A stretch of 64,000 nt of DNA from Smallanthus sonchifolius (Eukaryota; Streptophyta; Magnoliopsida; Asterales; Asteraceae), in contig CM042035.1 of assembly GCA_023525975.1 (NCBI GenBank), positions 30,719,001-30,783,000 on the forward strand. Direction: 5' to 3'. Shown here in pieces: positions 33,131 through 43,950 of this stretch. The notes under the pieces were generated by a model. The model did no database searches, was not told the origin of the DNA, and saw only the letters and a list, made by a program, of their open reading frames with translations. Each line of letters opens with the position of its first letter. Within the stretch, counting starts at the first letter, position 1. Position numbers and translations under genes: made by a program.

Positions 33131-34527
33131 TAAAAACATGAACAAACAAATCTTGAAACTTAGATTGATGATCTTCTGGTTAAGTTAAAAGCTACAAGGG
33201 CTGAATTGGCAGACCAAAAAGTCCATGTTGAAAAATATGAGTTTGCATCTAAAAAGCTGCAAAGACTTTTGGATGCTCAAATTCATGAAAATGTAACCGC
33301 TGGGCTTGGGTTTCAAGCTGAAAAACTCTATAATGTTGTGCCGCCACCTGCTGACTATGTAGCCATTCATGTACCAAGTTTCAATATTTTCAATCTTGAT
33401 CTGGCCAACCGAAATCTTGATCCTTCAAAGGAAGAACCACTTGTGCAAGAATGCACTACCTCATCTGAGTCTGAGTCCATATGCCCAGACTCCGCTAAAA
33501 CCAATGAAACTCCATCACTACCTGCCTTTGAAGTCATTCAAACCAATGGTCCAAGCCCCTTTCATCCCTTCAATACCAATACCAGTACCTCAACTCACCA
33601 AACATATTAAAATTAGCTATCCTCCCAAAAGGAGAAAGTTAATTATTGAAAAGGGACAATCCTCAACATCCGCCAACTTTCAAGCAAACCAAACCATTCA
33701 ACCCAGAATGGTGTTTGATATTTGTCATGCACCTGAAGAAAGAGCTCCATATGTTCAAAAGACATTGGAGGAAGCCACATTTGAGCATAACAAAGCTCAT
33801 CCCTTGAATTTCAAAGACTTATTCAAGAGAAAGGATTATGTGTACTTTCAAAGAGACAAATTGGCTAAATCATGTTTTGTCTGTCATACTGCCAGTACCT
33901 GCTTCTACTACCTTCAACATCAAAGAAATCTCAAGCAACATGCCTTTGAGAAAACAAACAAGAACAAAAAGGTAAGAAGCTATGAAGCCAAGACAACTGA
34001 ATTTAGAAAAAACTCTTTCTCCTCCAAAGAAGATGCTCCCAAAACCCCAACAACCTTGCATCATCTGTGGTGAATCAGACCACTTTGCTGAAAATTGTTA
34101 ATTCAATCCTTTCAACTAGATCCTTCAACAAGCCATTCCTAAACATAAGCCAATCTACAAAAGAACTTTCACAGAGAAACTCTCTGTTAGAAAGATAAAG
34201 CAGGAGAAGCAAGTATCTGTTGTTGACCATCAGCAGGCAACAAAAATGCTACTGATCATGTGAAGCTGAAGAAATCAAAAACCAATCCTTCAGCAGCAAT
34301 CAAGTCTGCTGCTGATCATGTAAAGCCATCAACAGCAACCAAGTCTGCTTCTAATAAGCAAAAATCTTCAACAACAATATCTGATGCTGCTCAAGCAAAA
34401 CCTTCAGCTGCCAAAGCAACATCATTGGCTCCATTGAGTGCAAGCTTACTGATGCTGCTGATCCAAAGACACACTCACCCAAGTCTGCAAGTTCTTGGGT
34501 TCCTCCCTCTAACTAGATCTCTTTCAT
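33131..34527 (+). pseudogene. Copia-2a gag C-terminal part
   Basis: Reads the gag coiled coil (KVHVEKYEFASKKLQRLLD), the PPPADYVAIH segment and a second knuckle damaged by loss of five residues: CFVCHTASTC, compare CFVCGKYNHTASTC in Copia-2b. A third knuckle CGESDHFAENC is followed by a stop. The region 34224-34400 has TCAGCAGCAA/TTGCTGCTGA-type palindromes in coding sequence, as in Copia-2b. Frameshifts lie near 33600 and 34080. Confidence 0.78.
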
Positions 34528-37500
34528 GTGCATAGACAACCAGGTCACAAGGATAACACCTGGGTTGTAGACGGTGGTTGTTCCAGGCACATGACGGCAA
34601 CAGATCCATCCTCTCTAACTTCAGACATTTCAATGGAGGATATGTTGCCTTTGGGAGTGATTCAAAAGGATGATCAATTACTGGACAAGGAACTGTGTCC
34701 AATGAGAGAATGAGTATTGAAAGAGTAAACTTTGTCAAAGAATTGGACTTCAATCTCATGAGTGTATCTCAGATCTGTGATCAAAAGCATTAGATGCTTT
34801 TTACAGATAAAGAATGTTTTGTGCTCTCCCATGGCTTAAACAAACCTCCTCCAAAGAAGATTCTATTGACTGCGCAGAGAAAAGATAACCTATATGTGCT
34901 TGACATGAATGAGGTCACTCCATCAGGTAATGTATCTTGTTTTCTGTCAAAGGCATCAGTTAATGAATCAGCTCTCTTGCTAGGAGATTAAGTCATGTCA
35001 ATGTAAAAACCATCAACAAGTTGGTAAAGGGAAATCTTTTCATAGGGCTTCCTAACAAAGAATTCCAACTTGAAGATCACTGCATTGCATGCCTGAAGGG
35101 GAAGCAACACAAAAGTTCTCACAAGCCCAAGACATTGAATTCAAATGACACTCCATTACAACTGTTGCATATGGATGTCTTTGGTCCTACAAATGTCATG
35201 TCAATGGGCAAGAAGTCATACAGTCTGGTGATAACTGATGACTATACCAGATTCTCATGGGTATACTTCTTGAGAACAAAAGATGAAACTGCTGAGATTC
35301 TTAAATCTTACATTCTTAGAGTTGAGAAACAAAGCAATCAAAAGGTGAAAGTTATAAGGTGTGATCAAGGTATAGAGTTCAAAAATCATACCTTGAACTG
35401 TTTTTGTGAGAGAAAGGGCATAGAAAGATAGTACAGTGCTCCAAGAACTCCTCAACAAAATGAGGTTGCTGGAAGGGGAAACAAAACTCTAATTGAATCG
35501 GCAAGATCAATGTTGGCTGTTTCAAAACTGCCTCTCACATTCTGGGTAGAAGCAGTCATCACAGCTTGCTATGTGTAGAATAGAGTTCTCATTGTCAAGC
35601 CTCTCAACAAGATACCTTATGAACTCTGGTTCAAAAGAAATCCCTACATTGGATTTCTAAAACCTTTTCGATGTCCATGCACCATCCTGATCACACATGG
35701 GGTTCTTCCTAAGTTTGGTGCCAAATCTGATGAATGAAACTTTGTGGGATATTCCTCTCAATCCAAGGCCTACAGAGTATTCAACTCAAGAACAAGAATT
35801 GTGAAAGAATCAGCCAATGTGGAATGTAGGGAACACATTGCATGTGAACACGAAAAAGGCCTAGACTGGCTCTTTGATATAGATTCCTTCACCCAAATAT
35901 TTGAGCCTCTCATTTTCTCAAATATAGAGTCTACCTCTTTCAAAGCACCAGCTTCCACTGACTATAGATTGGAGTTCACTAGTCCCTCTCTAAGACTAAA
36001 AAGGCCATCTATTGATCCTCCATCTGTTGCGAAAGCTATTGAAGCTAGTGAAGCCAGAACCAGCCTCTCAAATGTCACCAGCAACAACCTCTCTGTGCAT
36101 GAAAATCAGAATGAACTTCAAGACAAATCTGTAAATGCTGTAGAGGCATCTGCTGCAGATGATGCTGCTGATAATGCTGATGTTGCTGATGCTGCTGCTG
36201 ATATTGAAGACTCTTCCACCATGAATGAAGAGTTTCCTGATCAGAATCAAAGCAATTTTGAGCAAGGAATACAGTTGGATGTTGTACCCATAGAGAATCA
36301 ACAAGGAACATCCCCTGGAAAATATCATTGGCCAAGTTCAACAAGGAGTTCAAACAAGAAGCAAAACTCATGAGGCCAATATATGCTTGTATTCCTGCTT
36401 TCTATCTTAGGTAGAAACAAAGAAGATAAATGAAGCTCTAAAACACAACAGTTGGATTGAGGCAATGCAGGAAGAGTTGCTGCAATTCAAGAGACAGGAT
36501 GTCTGAAACTTTTTGATCTTCCACCTGGTCAAACTGCTATTGGCATAAGATGGGTATTCAGGAATAAGCAAGATGAGAGAGGCTTTGTAGTCAAGAACAA
36601 AGCCAGACTTGTAGCTCAAGGCTACACTCAGTAAGAGGGAATTAACTATGATGAAGTCTTTGCTCCTATTGCAAGGCTGGAGGCCATCAGAATCTTCCTT
36701 GCATATGCTGCATCCAAGAATTTCATAGTTTATCAAATAGATGTCAAGAGTGCCTTTATGTATGGGAAGATTGGTGAGAAAGTATATGTCAGACAGCCTC
36801 CAGGCTTTGCAGATCCTTCACATCCTAACAAAGTGTTCAAACTAGACAAATCTCTCTATGGCTTACATCAAGCTCCAAGAGCCTGGTATGAAACTTTGTC
36901 TGGATATCTACTAAGCAACAACTTTCGAAGAGGTGCCATTGACCAGACCTTGTTTATTAAAGATGAAGGGGGAGAAATCCTACTGGTATAAATCTATGTT
37001 GATGACATCATATTTGGATCAACAAGGAAGAAGTTATGTAAAGACTTTGAGGTCCTGGTGCACTCAAAGTTTGAAATGAGTTCAATGGGCGAACTAAATT
37101 TCTTTTTGGGTCTTCAAGTCAAACAAGTTCCAAATGGAATCTTCATCAGCCAATACAAATATGTCAATAGCATTTTGGAAAGATTCAAAATGGCTGACTG
37201 CTCTGCTGCAAGAACTCCTATGCAAGTGCACCATCAATTGACTCCAGACAAATATGGTCAAGACACTGATCAACATTAGTACCATGCAATGATAGGATCA
37301 CTCATGTATCTCACTGCCTCAAGGCCAGATATCATGTTTGCAGTATGCCTTTGTGCAAGATTCCAAGCAGCTCCAAAGAATACACATCATCAAGCTGTCA
37401 AGAGAATTTTTAGATACCTAAAGGGAGCACCCAAGACTTGGGCTATGGAATTCTAAAAATGATAAGTTTAACCTGTATGCATACACTTATAGTGACTATG

Positions 37501-37940
37501 TGGGATGCAACTTGGACAAAAAGTCCACATCAGGGGGATGCCAGTTTCTCGGAGGAAGACTGATTTCATGGCAGTGCAAGAAGCAAACCTGTGTATCAAC
37601 TTCTACAGCAGAATCAGAATACATTGCCACTTCAAGTTGCTATGCATAAGTCATCTGGATACAAAACCAAATGCTGGATTATGGGATGACTTTCATGGCC
37701 ACTCCCATTCACATTGACAACATGAGTGCTATATCATTCACAAACAATCCGGTGCAGCACTCCAAGACAAAGCACATTGACATCATGTATCACTTCATAA
37801 GAGATCAAGCTTAGAAAAAGAGAATTATTTTAACCAAAGTTCATACCAATGAGCAATATTATGACTTGTTTACAAAACCTTTTGAAGAAGCTAGATTTTG
37901 ATATTTAGTTGAATCCATTGTTATGATGAACTTTGACTAA
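34528..37940 (+). pseudogene. Copia-2a pol (protease, integrase, RT, RNase H)
   Basis: The protease motif is DGGCSRHMT where Copia-2b has DSGCSRHMT. The pre-integrase region, integrase core (MDVFGPTNVMS, RCDQGIEFKNH), integrase C-terminus, linker (35744-36373), RT (VYVRQPPGFADP, YGLHQAPRAWYE, IYVDDIIFGSTRK) and RNase H (DKKSTSGGCQFLGG, NPVQHSKTKHIDI) can all be followed at 60-90% of Copia-2b by eye. At least ten stops or shifts occur, including a TAA just before the YVDD block (near 36990) and a stop inside the integrase (35429). Confidence 0.85.
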
Positions 37941-38559
37941 AATCTATCTCTAAATTTTTTTGAATAAAATGTGTTTGTCTTTTGTTGAAAATAAAAGTTA
38001 TAAGTCAGCAGCAAACATTTTTGCTGCTGACAGGTCTAATCATCAGCAACAAAGAATTTTCCACTGACTACTTTAAGTTATCAGCAGGAACAAGTTTCCT
38101 GCGGATAGCTTTATGGTAATCAGCAGCAACATCTTTGCTGTGGACCATTATATCTATCAGTAGCAATTGAGTTTGCTGCTGACAGACTTAACCATTCATA
38201 GCAACCAAGTTTGCAGCTGATAGGCTTAACCATCCGCAACAACCAAGTTTGCTGGTGATGGGTAAAAATATGTCCAAATTAACTTTTACCCGCTGTAAAA
38301 AGTACTGTCAGTGTTTACCAGGACTGCTACAGTGTATTACAGCTGTAAAAAAGTGAAAAGTGAATGGGTTGTACTGTACAAGTAACTTTGACTTTTCCCT
38401 TCTCTGCCGTTATAACTCAAATCAAATTTCTCCTTAACCTCTTCACATTAAATTCCAAACTAACTTTCCCCATTTTTTCTCAAGCATTCAAAGCATTCAA
38501 AGCTCTCCATACCTAACCACCTTTCAAAAACTTCCTCCTTCCCTCCAAATCCAACGACA
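37941..38559 (+). other. Copia-2a pol-ORF3 spacer with hairpin motifs and CT-rich leader
   Basis: 38005-38262 holds about six imperfect palindromes with arms like TCAGCAGCAA and TTGCTGCTGA. 38263-38559 shows a TATA-like CCGTTATAAC and a pyrimidine-rich leader up to the ORF3 ATG at 38560, as in Copia-2b. Confidence 0.7.
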
Positions 38560-40266
38560 ATGGCAGAGGTCGATATAATCCATCCTGATGACAAGTTTTC
38601 AACCTACCACAATCTCACCGCATACCGGGTTAAAGGAAAGAAGTCCGAAGGGTTTGATGATATGATCGATTTTTTTGTCAATCAAAGATCTATTTTGCAC
38701 TCACCGCCAACCCTACCATCTATATCCCTCATATGGAGGATTTCTGGAACACAACCGTCTACTCTACCGAACAGGGGATTCCCCAAATCACAGCCAAGGT
38801 AGACTGTAAAGACATCACTGTCACTAAAGTCACACTCAGAAAACACCTCAAGCTTCAGGACGAAGGGGCCACCATTTCATACACCAAAGAAGAATATATG
38901 AGAACCTTTGTATCCATAGGGTACACTGGAAATTAATAGAAAAGGCGCTGATGGGTCCTCCATGGAAGTTTCTATGCCATACTCTTCTTCAATGCATATC
39001 TCAGAAGAGAAGTGGATGGCATCAAGTGAGTTCTGCTCTTGCCTCTGCTGTCCATGGTATGGTTACTACCCAAGGGTTCAATTTTGCACATCTAATATTT
39101 GAAGGTTTGAGATATAACCTTTAAGAAGGTGCAAAATAGACATTTTTTATGTACCCAAGGTTCTTATAGGAGGTTTTCAATAATGAACTAAAAGATTTAT
39201 CAAAACCTGCAAGAATCTACCTTATGTTGGGGTATAAAAACAACATTTTTCAAAGCGTGAGAACTGTTTCCAAAAAGTTCTTAGAGGTCAATGTTCCATT
39301 ATTATCTACAATGATGAACATACAAAGCACCTAGGGTGACAGTTCAGCAATCCCAGCTAATACTGATCCCACACCCTCCTCTTCAAAACCTGAACATCAA
39401 ACTGCTTCCACTGTTCGAACCCCTGTGCATCCTATTGAGGGTGCACAGGCACAACAAATACTTACACCTGTAAGCCCAACTGGAACAGAGGGCCCAGTTG
39501 AGGCAAGATATACCAGAAAAAGAAAAAAGGAGCACGAAGACTCCTTCTATTCTTGTCTCTTAGGCCCAATCCCGACCTAAAAGCCCTCATTCAGAATCCC
39601 AACATTCTGATGAGAATATCAAAAGGGATAGTCAAATTATTAGAGAGACTTCCTTGGAAGTTCCTCTATTAGGATCAGGAACACATCCCGGATCCATAGA
39701 ATAACCTTCTGAGTCCTTTCATTATTTTTCTTCTCTGAACTTAAGTGCAAAGGCTCCTAGTCAAGATGATATACCTTCTCCAACTACCACTATCTCAGAG
39801 GTATTGATTGAATTGGCTGCTAATGTACCCAGCCTGAGTTCATCATATAAGTAGGTTCACTCTGGGAGTGATGATAGAGTGAATGTGGAAAGGGCTATCA
39901 CTACTACTGCTACATCAATTGACCAGGAGGACAGTGATAACATCACTAAGTCCCCAACCACAGCAACTCATAGTGAGGATGTTTCTCTTGAAACACTCTT
40001 CATTGAGAGGAATCCCAGGTGCCAAGAAAACCAGGGTGATGGGGGTGTAGAGGCTAGGCCTAAGGCCCCATCTAGTTCCAAGGATTCCACAACTGTGGAT
40101 GAGGACAGACTGAAACTTGAAAACATGGTATTGACAGCCAGGGTGGCAATGCTAGAGGCTGAGGTGTCCAAACATAAACACCAAGTCTCTATGCATGAAG
40201 CCCATAAATGCCCACATGTGACTACTCCTTCTCTTGTATCAGTGGGAACCCAAACATATGAAACTT
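38560..40266 (+). pseudogene. Copia-2a ORF3, N-terminal portion
   Basis: Starts MAEVDIIHPDDKFSTYHNLT (compare MAGADINNPNDKFSPYHNLT). After a frameshift near 38720 it continues MEDFWNTTVYSTEQG and TFVSIGYTGN to a stop at 38934. The region then reads through several stops up to the segment 39879-40266 with LENMVLTARVAMLEAEVSKH, a coiled coil. The sequence is interrupted by the Copia-2b insertion just after SVGTQTYE. Confidence 0.75.
40262..40266 (+). repeat. Target-site duplication AACTT, left copy (Copia-2b)
   Basis: AACTT precedes the LTR start TGTAGTACC and is repeated at 53022-53026 after the second LTR. It marks Copia-2b as a single insertion into Copia-2a ORF3. Confidence 0.9.
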
Positions 40267-40943
40267 TGTAGTACCAAAGACTGATTGCTACCAAATTATT
40301 CTAAGTATAAATGCTGCTGATAGGCTTATCAGCAGCATTCAACACTTGTTGCTGCTGATAGGCTTATCAGCAGCATTCAACACTTGTTGCTGCTGATAGT
40401 CTTATCAGCAGCATTATTCTCATCTCTGCTGCTGATAGCTTTATTCACTGAAGACCTAACGTTGCAGCTGACTATCCATGTGAAGCGCCTCTGACACCTT
40501 TCTGCAAAAGCAACTGCCACACTCCAAGCAGAAGGAACCTCACTGGTGCAACCAATAAAGGACAATAACGCGCTTCTCCAAGCATGCAAACAATGATGCC
40601 TAAGAAGACGTTTCAGTAAAGTTAACTAGATTAGCCTTTGCGTGTAATTTAGATTAATAACACAAGATCAACGGCTTTTGTTAGATCTGATCCTTAGAAT
40701 CAAGGGTCTGTTTTTATTCTAAGTTACTATAAATACTATGTAAACACTTCATTGTAAGTGTGCTTGCTGTGCTTTCATAGTGCTTCTTGATAGTGTTTTA
40801 CTTGTAAACTTGTAATCTCAGAAGTTTAATACAACAGTGCATTTATCAGTATTCTTGCTGTTTACTTGTTTACTTTGTTGGTTGTTATTGTTTCCGCCAA
40901 TATCAACTAGAATAGAATCACCTTGTAATCTTACGATCCTACA
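40267..40943 (+). repeat. Copia-2b 5' LTR
   Basis: Starts TGTAGTACCAAAG and ends GATCCTACA. TATAAATA is at 40728-40735. Three palindromes lie at 40310-40339, 40351-40374 and 40389-40412, with arms GCTGCTGATA and TATCAGCAGC around GGCT or GTCT. Confidence 0.93.
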
Positions 40944-40945
40944 AG

Positions 40946-40957
40946 TGGTATCAGAGC
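40946..40957 (+). other. Copia-2b primer binding site
   Basis: TGGTATCAGAGC begins two bases after the 5' LTR. It is the initiator tRNA-Met complement. Confidence 0.9.
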
Positions 40958-41047
40958 TTTGGCTCAAGATTAAACAAACTAACATTTGTTTAATGACTTT
41001 CTGATTCTATTCAAAACTCTATTCTTGATCAAGTCACACAAAACAAA

Positions 41048-43120
41048 ATGGCACAAAGTCATGGATCTGAAGACATCGGCAGTATCAACCGACCACCGAG
41101 GTTAGTGTCTGGGGATGACTATGATATGTGGAAGAACCGTATGGAAAGCTTCTCCTGCTACCATGAATACGGAATGTGGAAATCCATAAGGGATGGACCT
41201 TATGTTCCCATGGTGGCCTCTGCTGACTCCGGAAGACCACTAGTTCCTAAGGAACCCTCCAAGTATTCTGAAGAAGACATCAAGAAAATGGAGGTGGACT
41301 TCAAGGCATTAGGAGCTATCCAAATGTGCCTTCCAAATGAAGTTTTTCACAATTTCAAGGCTCACAAAACTGCAAAGGAATTATGGGGAGCCCTGGAAAA
41401 GATGTTTGCTGGATCTGAGGAGGTCAAGGAGAACAGACGTGACATTCTCAAGCAACAGTATGAAAACTTCATCTGGAAAGAAGGTGAGTCACTAACAGTT
41501 TTATATAACAGGTACACGTACCTGGTTGGAGAACTGCAGTGCTCCAAGGTAAAGCTGGAGAATGAAGACATTCTAAAGAAGTTCATAAGATCTCTTCCTA
41601 GTTGTTGGACATTATATACAGTGTCCATCAGAAGAACAGAGAATCTGAAGACTCTTCAGATGACTGAGCTCTTTGGCATACTCAAAACCTATGAATTAGA
41701 AATGATTCAAGCTAAAGAAAGGAGCTCCAGTTATCAATCAGCTACCACTTCCTCCACCACCACCTCAGCGCTTCACTCTGATCATTCTGGTCCTAGTGCA
41801 AGCAACTACTATCCTCCCATTGTTACTCATCCTCAAACACCAACTGCTTCACAATCCAACTCATCACCATTTCTTCTTGAGGCACCTCCTCAACAGCCAA
41901 CCTCTACTGCTTTTGTCTCTAACAACTCAAGCAACATGTACTTCATAAAGGAGGATCTGGAATGCTTTCATCCAAATGATCTTGAAGAAATGGATATTCA
42001 GCACTCATATGCCATGCTCTCCCTCAGAGCAAAAAGGTTTTATTCTAGAACCGGGAGATCAGTTCCAAGCAACAACTCAAACACCAGAGTTGGGCTTGAT
42101 AAAAGCAAGATCCGATGTTACAATTGTAACCAAATGGGTCACTTTGCTAGGGAGTGCAAGGCACCTAAAGCCAATCAGGGTGCCAGCCATCAAAGACAAG
42201 CTTACCAAGGTCAGCCCAGGCAGCAGCAGCAGCAAGGAACTCCTCCAGCACAAACTGCAGCCTGTGCAAATGTTGGAACTACAGAATTTGATTGGAGTTT
42301 TCAATATGAAGATTTTCCTGCCTCCAACCAAGCACTTATGGCAGACAATGCAGAGATACCACCTCAGGTATTTGAACATCTTTGCTCTCAAGCTTGCATT
42401 GACAAAGTTTTAGGTTATAGAAAGCATAACCAAAATCTAATAGATCAAAATGAAGAGTTTCACCAAATGAAATCCGAATTCAAAAAGGTCGAAGACAGTT
42501 ACAAAGAAAAGATTAACTGCCTTAAGAAAGAGATTTCTTCTTTAAAACATGAACAAACCAATCTTGAAACTCAGATTGATGATCTATTAGTAAAACTTAA
42601 AGCTACCAGAGCTGAACTGGCTGAACAGAAAGTTCATGTTGAAAAATATGAATTTTCATCTAAAAAGTTACAAAGATTGTTAGATATTCAAGTCCATGAA
42701 AGGGTAAAAACTGGACTTGGATATCATGATGATGAGTACAAGACAGTTCCTCCTCCTGCTGACTATGTTGCCATTCACGAACCAAGCTTCAATACTGCAA
42801 ATCTTGACACGGCAAACCGAAACCTTGATCCTTCAATGGATGCATGTTTCGTGGAAGACTGCTCCACCTCTTCAGAATCTGAGTCAACCTGCTCAGACCA
42901 CTGTGAAACTAGTGCAGTCCCATCTGCTCCTATCTCTGAAGCCGTTCTGAACAAAACTGAATGTCCTGTTGTTACTCCAACTATTCCATCTATTCCAGCT
43001 CCCATTCCATTCAAACAAATCAAGATTAGCTATCCTCAAAATGGAAGAAAGCTAAACATTGAAAAGGGAGAGACATCAGGTTTCACCAACCCCAAGCCTC
43101 AGTCAAAGCCAAAGGTGTGA
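41048..43120 (+). CDS. gag: Copia-2b Gag (first 690 codons, then frameshift)
   Basis: The ATG at 41048 is preceded by ACAAA and opens a 690-aa frame. Residues 1-60 carry the gag N-terminal signature (PPRLVSGDDYDMWKNRMESF, MWKSIRDGPYVP). A UBN2-type capsid region spans roughly residues 60-220 (KELWGALEKMFAGSEE, ILKQQYENFIWKEGE). A Ser/Thr/Pro-rich linker follows, then the knuckle CYNCNQMGHFAREC near 357-370 and a long coiled coil near 480-560. A frameshift at the end separates two further knuckles (43260-43500). It would make the particle and bind the RNA. It is the best preserved gag in the window. Confidence 0.85.
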   Translation: MAQSHGSEDIGSINRPPRLVSGDDYDMWKNRMESFSCYHEYGMWKSIRDGPYVPMVASADSGRPLVPKEPSKYSEEDIKKMEVDFKALGAIQMCLPNEVFHNFKAHKTAKELWGALEKMFAGSEEVKENRRDILKQQYENFIWKEGESLTVLYNRYTYLVGELQCSKVKLENEDILKKFIRSLPSCWTLYTVSIRRTENLKTLQMTELFGILKTYELEMIQAKERSSSYQSATTSSTTTSALHSDHSGPSASNYYPPIVTHPQTPTASQSNSSPFLLEAPPQQPTSTAFVSNNSSNMYFIKEDLECFHPNDLEEMDIQHSYAMLSLRAKRFYSRTGRSVPSNNSNTRVGLDKSKIRCYNCNQMGHFARECKAPKANQGASHQRQAYQGQPRQQQQQGTPPAQTAACANVGTTEFDWSFQYEDFPASNQALMADNAEIPPQVFEHLCSQACIDKVLGYRKHNQNLIDQNEEFHQMKSEFKKVEDSYKEKINCLKKEISSLKHEQTNLETQIDDLLVKLKATRAELAEQKVHVEKYEFSSKKLQRLLDIQVHERVKTGLGYHDDEYKTVPPPADYVAIHEPSFNTANLDTANRNLDPSMDACFVEDCSTSSESESTCSDHCETSAVPSAPISEAVLNKTECPVVTPTIPSIPAPIPFKQIKISYPQNGRKLNIEKGETSGFTNPKPQSKPKV

Positions 43121-43950
43121 TAGTTTTCATACACCTGGAGAAAAAGGTCCATATGTTCAAAAGACACTAGAAGAAGTCACTTTTGAGCATAACAAAGCTT
43201 ATCCCTAGAACTTCAAAGATTTGTTTCAAAGTAAGAACTATGTAGACTTTCACCGGGACAAGATAGCACTATCCTGCTTTGTGTGCGGCAAATACAATCA
43301 CACTGCCAGCACCTGCTTTCACTACTGTGAACACCAAAGAAACTCAAAGCAGCATGCCTTTGAGAAAACAAACAGGTGAGAAGCTATGATGCAAAGGCAA
43401 CAAAGTTCAGAGAATCTCTATCCCCTCAAAGAGTGAAGATGCAGAAACCTCAACAAACTTGCATCATATGTGGGGAATCAAACCACTTTGCTGCAACATG
43501 CAAGTTCAACCCTTTTAACCAGATTGCAAATCATTCATCTGTGCTCAACCCATCAGCAGCAAACAAAATCGCTGCTGATAGAGTAAAGTCCAGGAAACCA
43601 AAGGCAAAGCCTCCAGCAGCAAAAGTCTCTGCTGCTGACAAAGCAAAATAAAAAACAACGGCATCAGCAGCAAAAGTATATGCTGCTGACAAAGCAAAAA
43701 CTGCTACTGCTACTGCTCCAGCAAAGCCCTCAGCAGCAAAATCAGCTGCGGATAAGTCAAAATTGTTAGCAACAACATCTTCTGCCGACAATGTAAAGAA
43801 AGCTAGAAAACCACCAACACAGCAATGGAAGGCCAAACAATCTCCAAGCATAACTATTGGATCCATTGACTGCAAGCATGCTGACAATGGAAAATTAGCA
43901 ACAATCTTCTACAATGCTGCATGCTACAATGATCCTCCCACTAATTAGAT
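43121..43950 (+). pseudogene. Copia-2b gag-pol junction: two knuckles and Ala-rich repeat
   Basis: Broken frames continue gag. A knuckle CFVCGKYNHTASTC lies at about 43275-43320 and another CIICGESNHFAATC at about 43462-43503. 43551-43800 codes for repeated SAAK/PAAK...AADKAK units. At DNA level these are palindromes with arms TCAGCAGC and GCTGCTGA. A TAA at 43649 interrupts it. The repeated unit seems to be hairpin DNA translated in frame rather than a domain. Confidence 0.75.
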
